From: Chloroflexota bacterium
GTDB lineage: Bacteria > Chloroflexota > Dormibacteria > Dormibacterales > Dormibacteraceae
Length of the DNA: 5,347 nt
Reading direction: 5' to 3'
Assembly (NCBI GenBank): GCA_005880755.1
Contig: VBGV01000201.1
Coordinates: 1 to 5,347 of the forward strand
Shown here piece after piece: positions 1 to 4,989 of the stretch (within the stretch, counting starts at the first letter, position 1; each line of letters starts with the position of its first letter). A model generated the notes under the pieces. It had not been told where the DNA came from. It did no database searches and saw only the letters and a program-made list of their open reading frames with translations. The position numbers and the translations under genes are program-made.

Positions 1-28
1 ACGCGTCTAGGCATACCCCGGTGTGAGT

Positions 29-120
29 TGGCGGAGCGGGAGGGATTTGAACCCTCGAGGCCCTTGCGGGCCTACGGCATTTCCAGTGCCGCGCCCTCGA
101 CCGAGCTAGGCGACCGCTCC
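29..120 (-). tRNA. tRNA-Ser (anticodon GGA), CCA encoded
   Basis: Read on the minus strand this folds as a complete class II tRNA. The acceptor stem is GGAGCGG (114-120) with CCGCTCC (33-39), followed by discriminator G and an encoded CCA (29-31). The D stem is GCCT/GGGC. The anticodon stem CGGCA/TGCCG encloses loop CTGGAAA, with anticodon GGA at 82-84, which reads UCC/UCU serine codons. A long variable arm, AGGCCC-GCAA-GGGCCT, is typical of tRNA-Ser. The T arm is GAGGG/CCCTC with loop TTCAAAT. It is the last gene seen downstream of rpiA on the same strand, 174 bp away. Its 5' third is echoed several times in that spacer. Confidence 0.97.
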
Positions 121-163
121 GCGATCATTCTGGCGAATTACACACAACGCCTAGCTCGGTCGA
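97..163. repeat. 16-bp perfect inverted repeat, one arm inside the tRNA D-arm
   Basis: TCGACCGAGCTAGGCG at 97-112 is the complement of the tRNA D-arm sequence. CGCCTAGCTCGGTCGA at 148-163 is its exact inverse, 35 bases away. The left arm is part of mature tRNA-Ser, so the right arm is an inverted copy of tRNA sequence placed just upstream of the gene. In a precursor transcript starting beyond 163 the two arms could pair and compete with the tRNA fold. If transcription starts near 130, only the DNA carries the repeat. Confidence 0.8.
137..142 (-). promoter_or_regulatory. possible -10 box for tRNA-Ser
   Basis: On the minus strand TGTAAT lies 16 bases before the tRNA 5' end, inside the only AT-richer patch of the spacer (121-147). 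It matches TATAAT at five of six positions and would put the transcription start a few bases before the mature tRNA. No convincing -35 box is visible. The expected -35 region falls in the repeat arm at 148-163. This is an inference from one hexamer only. Confidence 0.25.
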
Positions 164-294
164 CCGCCGCGCGGCTAAGGCGAGGAACCTGGTCAGTCGT
201 GGGGCGGCGGACTCGACCGTGCGACCGCTCCACGCGCAATTGTGCCAACAACCGCGCATCGCCTTGCTTGGTCGACCGCCGCGACTGCGACCGC

Positions 295-975
295 TCAGCC
301 GGGAGGTCTACCGATGGCTTTCGGGCCGTCCGGTCCGGCCACGATCACCGTGTCCGTCATGCCGACAAACAGCCCATGCTCGACGACGCCAGTCACCTTT
401 TTCAGCTCGACACCGAGATCGGTGGGATTCTTGATCCCTCCCTCAACACTGACGTCGAGGATCAGGTTGCCGTTGTCAGTCACGAAAGGGACCTCTTCCC
501 CACCTCTGAGGACAAGGCTGACGCCGAGCGCGGTCAATCGTTCCGCTGTGGATCGCCACAGGAATGGCAGCACCTCGACTGGCAGGACTCCGTTCCCCAG
601 CTGCTTCACCAGCTTTGATTCATCCACCACGATGACAAATCGCTTCGAGGCCGCCGCCACGAGCTTTTCGCGGGACAGCGCGCCGCCGCGGCCCTTGATC
701 AGGTTCAGGGAGGGATCCACCTCGTCTGCGCCGTCGACCGTGAGGTCGATCTGGCCGACGAGCTCGGTCACGATCGGAATCCCTCGCTCGGCCGCCAGCT
801 CGGCTGTTGCCCGCGACGTCGGCACGCCTCGCACCTTCAGCCCCTCCGCGACCAGCCGGCCGAGACCCTCGGTGAAATGACGGGCCGTCGACCCGGACCC
901 GAGTCCGATCAGCATCCCCTCCTGGACCAGCTCCAGCGCCTTGTGCGCCGCGACCTGCTTGTACTCGTCAGTCAA
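295..975 (-). CDS. rpiA: ribose-5-phosphate isomerase A
   Basis: A cytosolic enzyme that interconverts ribose 5-phosphate and ribulose 5-phosphate in the non-oxidative pentose phosphate pathway. The 226-residue product matches the usual RpiA length of about 220. Family motifs are in order: phosphate-binding GLGSGST at 24-30, DGADEVDP at 81-88, KGRGGALSREK at 94-104 with the expected catalytic Glu at 103, and VDESK at 117-121. The C-terminus (VIVAGPDGPKAI) is also typical, so the protein is complete. The start is TTG at 975; this places the N-terminus at the usual distance from GLGSGST. It overlaps the 3' end of rpe by 8 bases (TTGACTGA), which suggests translational coupling, and no clear Shine-Dalgarno is visible within rpe. 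The stop codon touches the tRNA-like repeat cluster. Confidence 0.97.
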   Translation of the reverse strand: MTDEYKQVAAHKALELVQEGMLIGLGSGSTARHFTEGLGRLVAEGLKVRGVPTSRATAELAAERGIPIVTELVGQIDLTVDGADEVDPSLNLIKGRGGALSREKLVAAASKRFVIVVDESKLVKQLGNGVLPVEVLPFLWRSTAERLTALGVSLVLRGGEEVPFVTDNGNLILDVSVEGGIKNPTDLGVELKKVTGVVEHGLFVGMTDTVIVAGPDGPKAIGRPPG

Positions 976-1618
976 GGGCTTCGCGGATCGCCTTGATCCC
1001 GGCGGCCACTCCGCCCTTGTATCCGTAGACCGAATTCCCGGCGACGAGCACCGTCGCGCCTGCCGCCACCACCAGCGGCGCCGTCCTCGCGTCGATGCCG
1101 CCGTCGACCTCGATCTCCACCTCAGAGGACAATGCGCGCACGCGGCGAATCTTCTCCGGGCTGCGCCCGATGAATTTCTGTCCGCCGAACCCCGGCTCGA
1201 CCGTCATCACGTTGACGAGGTCGATGTACGGCAAGATCTCTCGGAGGTCTTCGACCGGCGTCGCCGGGTTGATTGCCACGCCCGCTTTCGCGCCCAGCTC
1301 TTTGATCGTCTGCACCGTCCTGTAAAGAGAACTCGTCGCCTCCACCTGAACCTCGATCAGAGTTGCCCCCGATTTGGCGAACGCCTCCAGGAACAGCTCC
1401 GGCCGGTCGACCATCAGGTGGGCTTCGATGGGCAGCTTGGTCGCCCGGCGCACGGCTTCGACGACGCCTGGGCCGAAGGTCAGGTTGGGTACGAAATGAC
1501 CGTCCATGACATCGACCTGGATGCGGTCCGCGCCCGCGGCCTCCGCCTCCTTCACCTGCTCGGCCAGGCGGCCGACGTCGGCGGACAGGATCGACGGGAC
1601 GATCTCAATCCGAGGCAT
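968..1618 (-). CDS. rpe: ribulose-phosphate 3-epimerase
   Basis: A cytosolic TIM-barrel enzyme that interconverts ribulose 5-phosphate and xylulose 5-phosphate. The 216 residues carry the family signatures: PSILSAD (8-14), VDVMDGHFVPNLTFGP (35-50), HLMV (67-70), MTVEPGFGGQKF (138-149), VDGGID (171-176) and the phosphate-binding AGNSVYG (193-199). Asp36, His67 and Asp172 stand at the expected metal/catalytic positions. The residue before VDVMDG, normally the metal-ligand His (IHVDVMDG), is Gln34 here (codon CAG, 1517-1519). All other motifs are intact, so I still call it functional Rpe, possibly with altered metal binding. The ATG start at 1618 has an AGGAC 7 bases upstream. pgl ends 31 bp upstream and rpiA overlaps the 3' end, so the three genes form one transcription unit. 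Confidence 0.96.
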   Translation of the reverse strand: MPRIEIVPSILSADVGRLAEQVKEAEAAGADRIQVDVMDGHFVPNLTFGPGVVEAVRRATKLPIEAHLMVDRPELFLEAFAKSGATLIEVQVEATSSLYRTVQTIKELGAKAGVAINPATPVEDLREILPYIDLVNVMTVEPGFGGQKFIGRSPEKIRRVRALSSEVEIEVDGGIDARTAPLVVAAGATVLVAGNSVYGYKGGVAAGIKAIREALD

Positions 1619-1625
1619 CAGCGGT

Positions 1626-1630
1626 GTCCT
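1626..1630 (-). promoter_or_regulatory. ribosome binding site of rpe
   Basis: AGGAC on the minus strand, 7 bases before the rpe ATG. It lies in the 31-bp gap behind pgl, between the hairpin repeat and the start codon, and supports the ATG at 1618. Confidence 0.55.
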
Positions 1631-1644
1631 GTGCTGCTTTCCGG

Positions 1645-1684
1645 GCCCCTCACCCCGACCCTCTCCCCTGGGGGGAGAGGGAGG
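1645..1684. repeat. solitary copy of the CCCTCTCCCC hairpin repeat, overlapping the pgl 3' end
   Basis: It begins GCCCCTCACCCC and then forms a perfect 10-bp stem: CCCTCTCCCC (1659-1668), loop TGG, GGGGAGAGGG (1672-1681). This is the same element as the six copies at 3336-3615, about 1.7 kb away, and it shares the GCCCCTCACCCC lead-in with the first and fourth array copies. It lies across the end of pgl: read on the minus strand it encodes LSPQGRGSG and supplies the TGA stop. It also sits just ahead of the rpe ribosome binding site, so the hairpin could affect termination or mRNA stability between pgl and rpe. Confidence 0.9.
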
Positions 1685-2324
1685 AGTCGGCGGCGGCTCG
1701 GTCGATCAGCCATCTTGCGCCCGCAATCATCCCGGATGGGGATTCGCCGCGCTTCGCCAGGGCCACCGCCTCCGCCTTGCCCTGCCCGGTCGCCAGGATG
1801 AGCACACGGCCCGCATCCCGGATCGCTTCGAGCGTGAGGGTCACGCGCTCGGGTGGCGGTTTCGGCGAATCGTGGATCCCGACGGTCAGCCCGTCCGCCC
1901 GCAGCGCGGCATGCCCCGGAAACAGCGATCCGATGTGTCCGTCCTCCCCCACTCCCAGCAGCACGAAATCGAGCGGCGCGACGTTGGCCACCACCTCCGC
2001 GTACTCGTCCGCGCCCTCGTCCGGACCCAGCTCAGCGGGGATGCGGTAGACGGTCGCGGGCAGCACCCGGTCGAGCAGCGCCTCTTTCGCCATGCGGTAG
2101 TTGCTGTCGGGGTGGTCGGGTGGCACGCAGCGCTCGTCGCCGAACAGAACCGCGACCCTCCCCCACTGCACGTCCAGCTCCGTTAGCAGCTCGTAACAGC
2201 GTTTGGGCGTCGTGCCGCCAGCCAGGACGAGCGTACGCGCGCCGTCGCGCAATGCCTGCGCGATCTCCGCGGCCGCGGCCGCGGCGACGTCTTCCGCCGT
2301 CGCGAGAACGATGAACTCGCTCAA
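1650..2324 (-). CDS. pgl: 6-phosphogluconolactonase (DevB type), C-terminus extended by a repeat
   Basis: Hydrolyses 6-phosphogluconolactone to 6-phosphogluconate, the second oxidative step, directly after Zwf. The 224 residues show the glucosamine-6-phosphate isomerase/6-phosphogluconolactonase family motifs: LAGGTTPKRCYELL (34-47), FGDERCVPPDHPDSNY (61-76) and LLGVGEDGHIGSLFPG (122-137) with the catalytic His at 130, then ERVTLT (159-164). The typical end ARWLIDRAAA is reached at residue 212. The last dozen residues, DSSLSPQGRGSG, are translated from the hairpin repeat, which also gives the stop. An alanine run (14-19) comes from a short GCGGCC-type tract. The TTG start at 2324 is backed by GAGAGGG 5 bases upstream. 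Only 30 bp separate it from the divergent start at 2355. Confidence 0.95.
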   Translation of the reverse strand: MSEFIVLATAEDVAAAAAAEIAQALRDGARTLVLAGGTTPKRCYELLTELDVQWGRVAVLFGDERCVPPDHPDSNYRMAKEALLDRVLPATVYRIPAELGPDEGADEYAEVVANVAPLDFVLLGVGEDGHIGSLFPGHAALRADGLTVGIHDSPKPPPERVTLTLEAIRDAGRVLILATGQGKAEAVALAKRGESPSGMIAGARWLIDRAAADSSLSPQGRGSG

Positions 2325-2329
2325 ATTTG

Positions 2330-2336
2330 CCCTCTC
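2330..2336 (-). promoter_or_regulatory. ribosome binding site of pgl
   Basis: GAGAGGG on the minus strand ends 5 bases before the TTG at 2324. It is the best Shine-Dalgarno match in the window and is the reason for accepting TTG as the pgl start. Confidence 0.65.
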
Positions 2337-2340
2337 ACCC

Positions 2341-2346
2341 TACCCT
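2341..2346 (+). promoter_or_regulatory. possible -10 box for a leaderless transcript of the nuclease-like gene
   Basis: TACCCT fits the TANNNT form of -10 boxes and ends 8 bases before the ATG at 2355. That spacing is typical when transcription starts at or next to the start codon. No Shine-Dalgarno precedes this ATG, which agrees with a leaderless message. The same bases read on the minus strand give TAGGGT (2337-2342 and 2342-2347), which could serve pgl, so the two divergent promoters may overlap. No -35 box is convincing. Confidence 0.3.
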
Positions 2347-2354
2347 AGGCCCTC

Positions 2355-3314
2355 ATGGAAGGGCCCTGGACGCGGGACGAGGCGAGCGCCTCGGGCCAGG
2401 TCTTCGAGGATCGAGTCTGGGCTCTCTTGATGGAGCAGTCGCGAGGACACCTTCACGTGTTTCGCCCGCTCCTGGATCGCGGGGTCGACGCTTTGCTGCA
2501 CCGTTTGGCCGACGGCGCCTACATCCCGGTGCAGGCGAAGGGGCGATCGTCGCTGCGGAAGGGCACGGTGCAGCTCCTCGTGGCGGCAGAGAGCGTGGCC
2601 GACGACCGCGTCGTGCTCATCGGCGGCGAGATCGTCGACGGCGGGCTGGGTCCAAAGCTGCTGGTCGTCCCGACTCCGGATTTCCGGCGCCTGGCGCTCT
2701 TGACGTCCGCGAACGGCGCGCCCGAATACGCGATGTCGTTCAGCATGAATCCCCGATCCAAGGACCGTTGGCAGCCGTGGGTCGTGCCAACGGATCAGCT
2801 GGTCGAGAAATTTGGCGTGCCGCTGAGTCTGCCTGCGCCGACGATCGCCGCCGAGCCTCCGTGGCTGCGCCGCAGCCCACTCGGTTTCTTGGGCGAGTCC
2901 GAGGTCATCCGCCGCCTGGCCGAGGCTGAGCGACTAAACCTGTTCCGGCCCTTTCCAGACCTCGAGACAGTCGAGCTCGCGGTGCGGCACCTGCCCAGCG
3001 GTCGCGTTGTCGGGCTCCAGATCAAGACCGTGAGCGTCGACGCCGTGAACCCGAATCGACCGGTTGACATCTACATGTCGAGCTTTCGACCCGCGCCGAC
3101 GACCTACTTCACCGTGGTTGCCTGGATGCCGGACGAGCGCCGGTTCCATGACGAGTGTCTCGTCATCCCGTCCGCGGAGCTCTTGAGGTTTGCGCGCCCC
3201 GACGGCGTGCACTACCAATTCGAGTTCCAACCTGGCTCAACGCAGCAGCCCAGGCTCGACAAGTACCGGCGCGCCTTGAGCAGTCTGTCTGACGAGATAG
3301 AGAGACTGCTATAG
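2355..3314 (+). CDS. uncharacterised protein with two tandem PD-(D/E)XK-nuclease-like modules
   Basis: I do not recognise a named gene. The 319 residues read as one module of about 150 residues repeated twice. Module 1 (about 14-155): Glu18, FRPLLD (36-41), VDAL (44-47), G54, VQAK (59-62), then LLVVPTPDFRRLA (102-114) and a final helix to VEKF. Module 2 (about 177-319): Glu181, FRPFPD (197-202), VELA (206-209), G216, LQIK (221-224), then CLVIPSAELLRFA and a final helix to IERLL. Spacing between motifs differs by only one residue. The Glu...Asp...QxK pattern of module 1 resembles Mrr/Holliday-resolvase-like and related PD-(D/E)XK nucleases that use QxK. Module 2 has Glu207 where module 1 has the key Asp45, so it may be degenerate. 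No signal peptide or membrane segment is seen. It is the only plus-strand gene and separates opcA from pgl. DNA cleavage is an inference. Confidence 0.85.
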   Translation: MEGPWTRDEASASGQVFEDRVWALLMEQSRGHLHVFRPLLDRGVDALLHRLADGAYIPVQAKGRSSLRKGTVQLLVAAESVADDRVVLIGGEIVDGGLGPKLLVVPTPDFRRLALLTSANGAPEYAMSFSMNPRSKDRWQPWVVPTDQLVEKFGVPLSLPAPTIAAEPPWLRRSPLGFLGESEVIRRLAEAERLNLFRPFPDLETVELAVRHLPSGRVVGLQIKTVSVDAVNPNRPVDIYMSSFRPAPTTYFTVVAWMPDERRFHDECLVIPSAELLRFARPDGVHYQFEFQPGSTQQPRLDKYRRALSSLSDEIERLL

Positions 3315-3335
3315 GAAAGCCACTTTCCACGCCCC

Positions 3336-3615
3336 TCACCCCAACCCTCTCCCCTGTGGGGAGAGGGAGGTCTAGAGAGAGTCACCCCGACCCTCTCCCC
3401 TGTGGGGAGAGGGAGGTCTAGAGAGACTCACTCCTACCCTCTCCCTGTGGGGAGAGGGAGGTCATTAGGAAAGCCGCTTTCCACGCCCCTCACCCCAACC
3501 CTCTCCCCTGTGGGGAGAGGGAGGTCTAGAGAGACTCACCCCAACTCCCCTGTGGGGAGAGGGAGGTCATAGAGAGACTCACCCCGACCCCTCTGCCCTA
3601 TGGGGAGAGGGAGGT
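3336..3615. repeat. array of six REP-like hairpin units between convergent genes
   Basis: This and its flanks fill the gene-free stretch 3315-3618. Units begin TCACCCC and end GGGAGGT: 3336-3371, 3382-3417, 3428-3462, 3490-3525, 3536-3567 and 3579-3615. The core is CCCTCTCCCC-TGT-GGGGAGAGGG, a 10-bp stem with a 3-base loop. It is perfect in units 1, 2 and 4, 9 bp in unit 3, cut to 6 bp by a left-arm deletion in unit 5, and has a stem mismatch and TAT loop in unit 6. Linkers are mostly CTAGAGAGAC-like (10-11 bases); unit 4 is preceded by a 27-base linker with the GGAAAG hairpin. Identical repeats with an internal palindrome and short non-unique linkers point to a REP/BIME-type element and not to CRISPR. 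No transposase is present in the window. Confidence 0.92.
3345..3367. terminator. hairpin that may act as a bidirectional terminator
   Basis: This is the first array stem, CCCTCTCCCC/GGGGAGAGGG with loop TGT, 31 bases after the stop of the nuclease-like gene. Equivalent stems lie at the opcA side. Position between two converging genes suits transcription termination in both directions, but no U-tract follows, so a classic intrinsic terminator is not supported; transcript-end stabilisation is an equally good reading. Confidence 0.3.
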
Positions 3616-3618
3616 GGC

Positions 3619-4989
3619 TTAGAACTTTGCGACCAGTTCCGCGGCGGCCGCCAGGGAGCGGTTGAAGACCTCATCGTGCGTCCCCGTCGACAGCAGGTCG
3701 AGGAGAAGAGACGTTTCGTCCTCGGCGTCGAGCTGCTGCACGTGCCGCAGCGGCTCGCCATCTCCGACCTCGATCAAGGTCAGCAGCACACGCGTCGAAT
3801 CGAGCTGCCGCCGCTCGACTGTGGACACCGTCGGCCGCCTCGGCCGGCTCTCGCCCGGAGGATCCCCCGTCGCCGTGTGGTGGAGCGAATCCAGGTTCTC
3901 ATGGAGCACGTCGCGATGCCACTCGGCGCGACGTTCGGCCAGCTCGATGCCCGCGTCGTCCTCGCCACCCGTTTGGTGCAGGGTCCTATACGCAGGCTCC
4001 GCAACGTTGCGCCTGCGCTGCGGGTCGTGCTGCACCGACAGCCGGAAGGTCACCCCGCGCGCCGAGCCCGCGATGCGGATCGCGCTGAGCTCGCCTGCCG
4101 CGAGATGCTCCCTGTGCACCGACCGGAACGCGACCTCCATCGACCGCCCCGCCGACTCGTAGTGGGCCACCACGATGCCGCCTGACCCGGAGGCCGCGCG
4201 TTTGAGATTCCAGCCGAGCGCTGATGCCAGCCACCCCGTGATCAGCGTCGCGGCGATCCTGTTGCCGCGCCCTTCGCCCTGGTAGTCCACGCCGACCTCG
4301 GAAATGCCGGCCAGAAAGGCACGTCGGTCGCGCGGCGTGAAGAACTGGGCGAGGGACTCGCGCCACGGGCGCAGCCGCGACCACTGGAGGTCCGCCAGGC
4401 CGAGGCGGTGGTGCGCAACCTTCAGCAGCTCCGACAGATCGCGGAACGTGCGGTACGGCTCGTCGAACTGCGCCGAGTCGACGACCAGACCGTCGCAGAT
4501 CCGCAGCGCCTCGCGCAGCTCGGGCTTCCCGAACGGCGGCGTGCCCATCCACCACAGATACGTAGGGACACCGCTCACGAGCAGCGGATCGACCAGAGCG
4601 TCGAGGTGGTCCGCCGCGGCCCCGCGGACGTTGAGCGTGATGACCTCGCACTCGGTGGCGCACGACATCTCCGGTCGCTGCACCTCGGTGGTGATCCACG
4701 CATCGAGGTGGTGTCCGGGCGCGGCTGGATCCTCTCGAATCACGATCGCCTGCGCGGGGTGCTGCGAACTGATCGCCTGTGACGTGCGCACCGCGAGCCG
4801 CTCCTCAGAGTCGTTGGTCGCGACGGTGACCAGCGTCATGACGCAGTTGCGCGGATGGGGATGCTCGTCATCTCCCGCCTCAGTGTGAGCGAAGGTGTTG
4901 CGGATCTCGGTCAGGGCGGCCAGCACGTCGCGGATCGTCACGTCCTCGCCGTGCCACTCCGGATTCGTGTCAGTGACTGTCTCGCTCAC
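3619..4989 (-). CDS. opcA: glucose-6-phosphate dehydrogenase assembly protein OpcA
   Basis: OpcA is needed for assembly/redox activation of the G6PDH (Zwf) oligomer in cyanobacteria and is found next to zwf in several phyla. I place the start at GTG 4989, giving 456 residues. The frame is open further upstream to 5124, but that part lies over zwf. GTG 4989 overlaps the zwf stop by 4 bases (GTGA), with AGGGAG about 11 bases upstream. Recognisable parts: RNCVMTLV (47-54), the segment SQAISSQHPAQAIVI (70-84), and PLLVSGVPTYLWWMGTPP (135-152), followed by ALRICDGLVVDSAQF; further on AIRIAGSARGVTFRLSV belongs to the C-terminal domain. The length is near that of cyanobacterial OpcA and longer than I recall for many actinobacterial versions. 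It ends with an acidic/helical tail (DETSLLLDLLSTGTHDEVFNRSL). The TAA stop lies 3 bases from the repeat array. Confidence 0.93.
   Translation of the reverse strand: MSETVTDTNPEWHGEDVTIRDVLAALTEIRNTFAHTEAGDDEHPHPRNCVMTLVTVATNDSEERLAVRTSQAISSQHPAQAIVIREDPAAPGHHLDAWITTEVQRPEMSCATECEVITLNVRGAAADHLDALVDPLLVSGVPTYLWWMGTPPFGKPELREALRICDGLVVDSAQFDEPYRTFRDLSELLKVAHHRLGLADLQWSRLRPWRESLAQFFTPRDRRAFLAGISEVGVDYQGEGRGNRIAATLITGWLASALGWNLKRAASGSGGIVVAHYESAGRSMEVAFRSVHREHLAAGELSAIRIAGSARGVTFRLSVQHDPQRRRNVAEPAYRTLHQTGGEDDAGIELAERRAEWHRDVLHENLDSLHHTATGDPPGESRPRRPTVSTVERRQLDSTRVLLTLIEVGDGEPLRHVQQLDAEDETSLLLDLLSTGTHDEVFNRSLAAAAELVAKF

Larger units (their letters stand above)
97..296. repeat. cluster of tRNA-Ser 5'-end-like repeats filling the rpiA-tRNA spacer
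   Basis: The 174 bp between the tRNA 5' end and the rpiA stop hold no gene but several pieces of tRNA-like sequence. (1) 212-231 matches the tRNA 5' end (96-120) at 19 of 20 bases, with one T replacing the six D-loop bases AGCTAG. (2) 272-296 again has TCGACCG then GCGACCGCTC, with an 8-base spacer instead of 6. (3) 148-171 and 260-283 are 24-base direct copies of each other with two mismatches; the first contains the inverted D-arm copy. The heptamer TCGACCG occurs at 97, 160, 213 and 272. The last echo runs into the rpiA stop codon. These look like decayed duplications of the tRNA 5' portion. A role in processing or as an integration scar is not shown. Confidence 0.65.
3312..3615. repeat. 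tandem duplication of a three-hairpin block (154-bp period)
   Basis: Block 1 is 3312-3465 and block 2 is 3466-3615. The first 77 bases of each (3312-3388 and 3466-3542) differ at only two positions (3322 A/G and 3381 G/C). The rest corresponds unit by unit with small indels: second unit 36 versus 32 bases, third 35 versus 37. Each block opens with TAGGAAAGCC, part of a small hairpin GGAAAG-CCR-CTTTCC (3314-3328 and 3468-3482). In block 1 this TAG is the stop codon of the nuclease-like gene, so the duplicated block starts exactly at the gene end. Near-identity of the first part suggests a fairly recent event. Confidence 0.85.

Noticed and set aside
29..120. Integration attachment site at the tRNA-Ser 3' end
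   Set aside because: No repeat of the tRNA 3' part and no integrase gene are seen; only 28 bases beyond the 3' end are available.
28..618. Plus-strand open frame of 196 codons across the tRNA and the rpiA 3' end
   Set aside because: It runs antisense through a tRNA and a well-supported rpiA; the product has no recognisable family features.
2266..2287. GCGGCC-rich palindromic tract near the pgl start as a regulatory element
   Set aside because: It encodes an alanine run in the N-terminal helix of Pgl and is explained by GC-rich codon use.
3336..3615. CRISPR array
   Set aside because: Repeats are strongly palindromic, the 10-11-base linkers are nearly the same sequence instead of unique spacers, and a related single copy lies in pgl; no cas gene is present.
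3986..4699. Second minus-strand frame of 237 codons inside opcA
   Set aside because: Its Arg/Gly/Ala-rich product is typical of an out-of-frame shadow in GC-rich DNA, and opcA fully explains the region.
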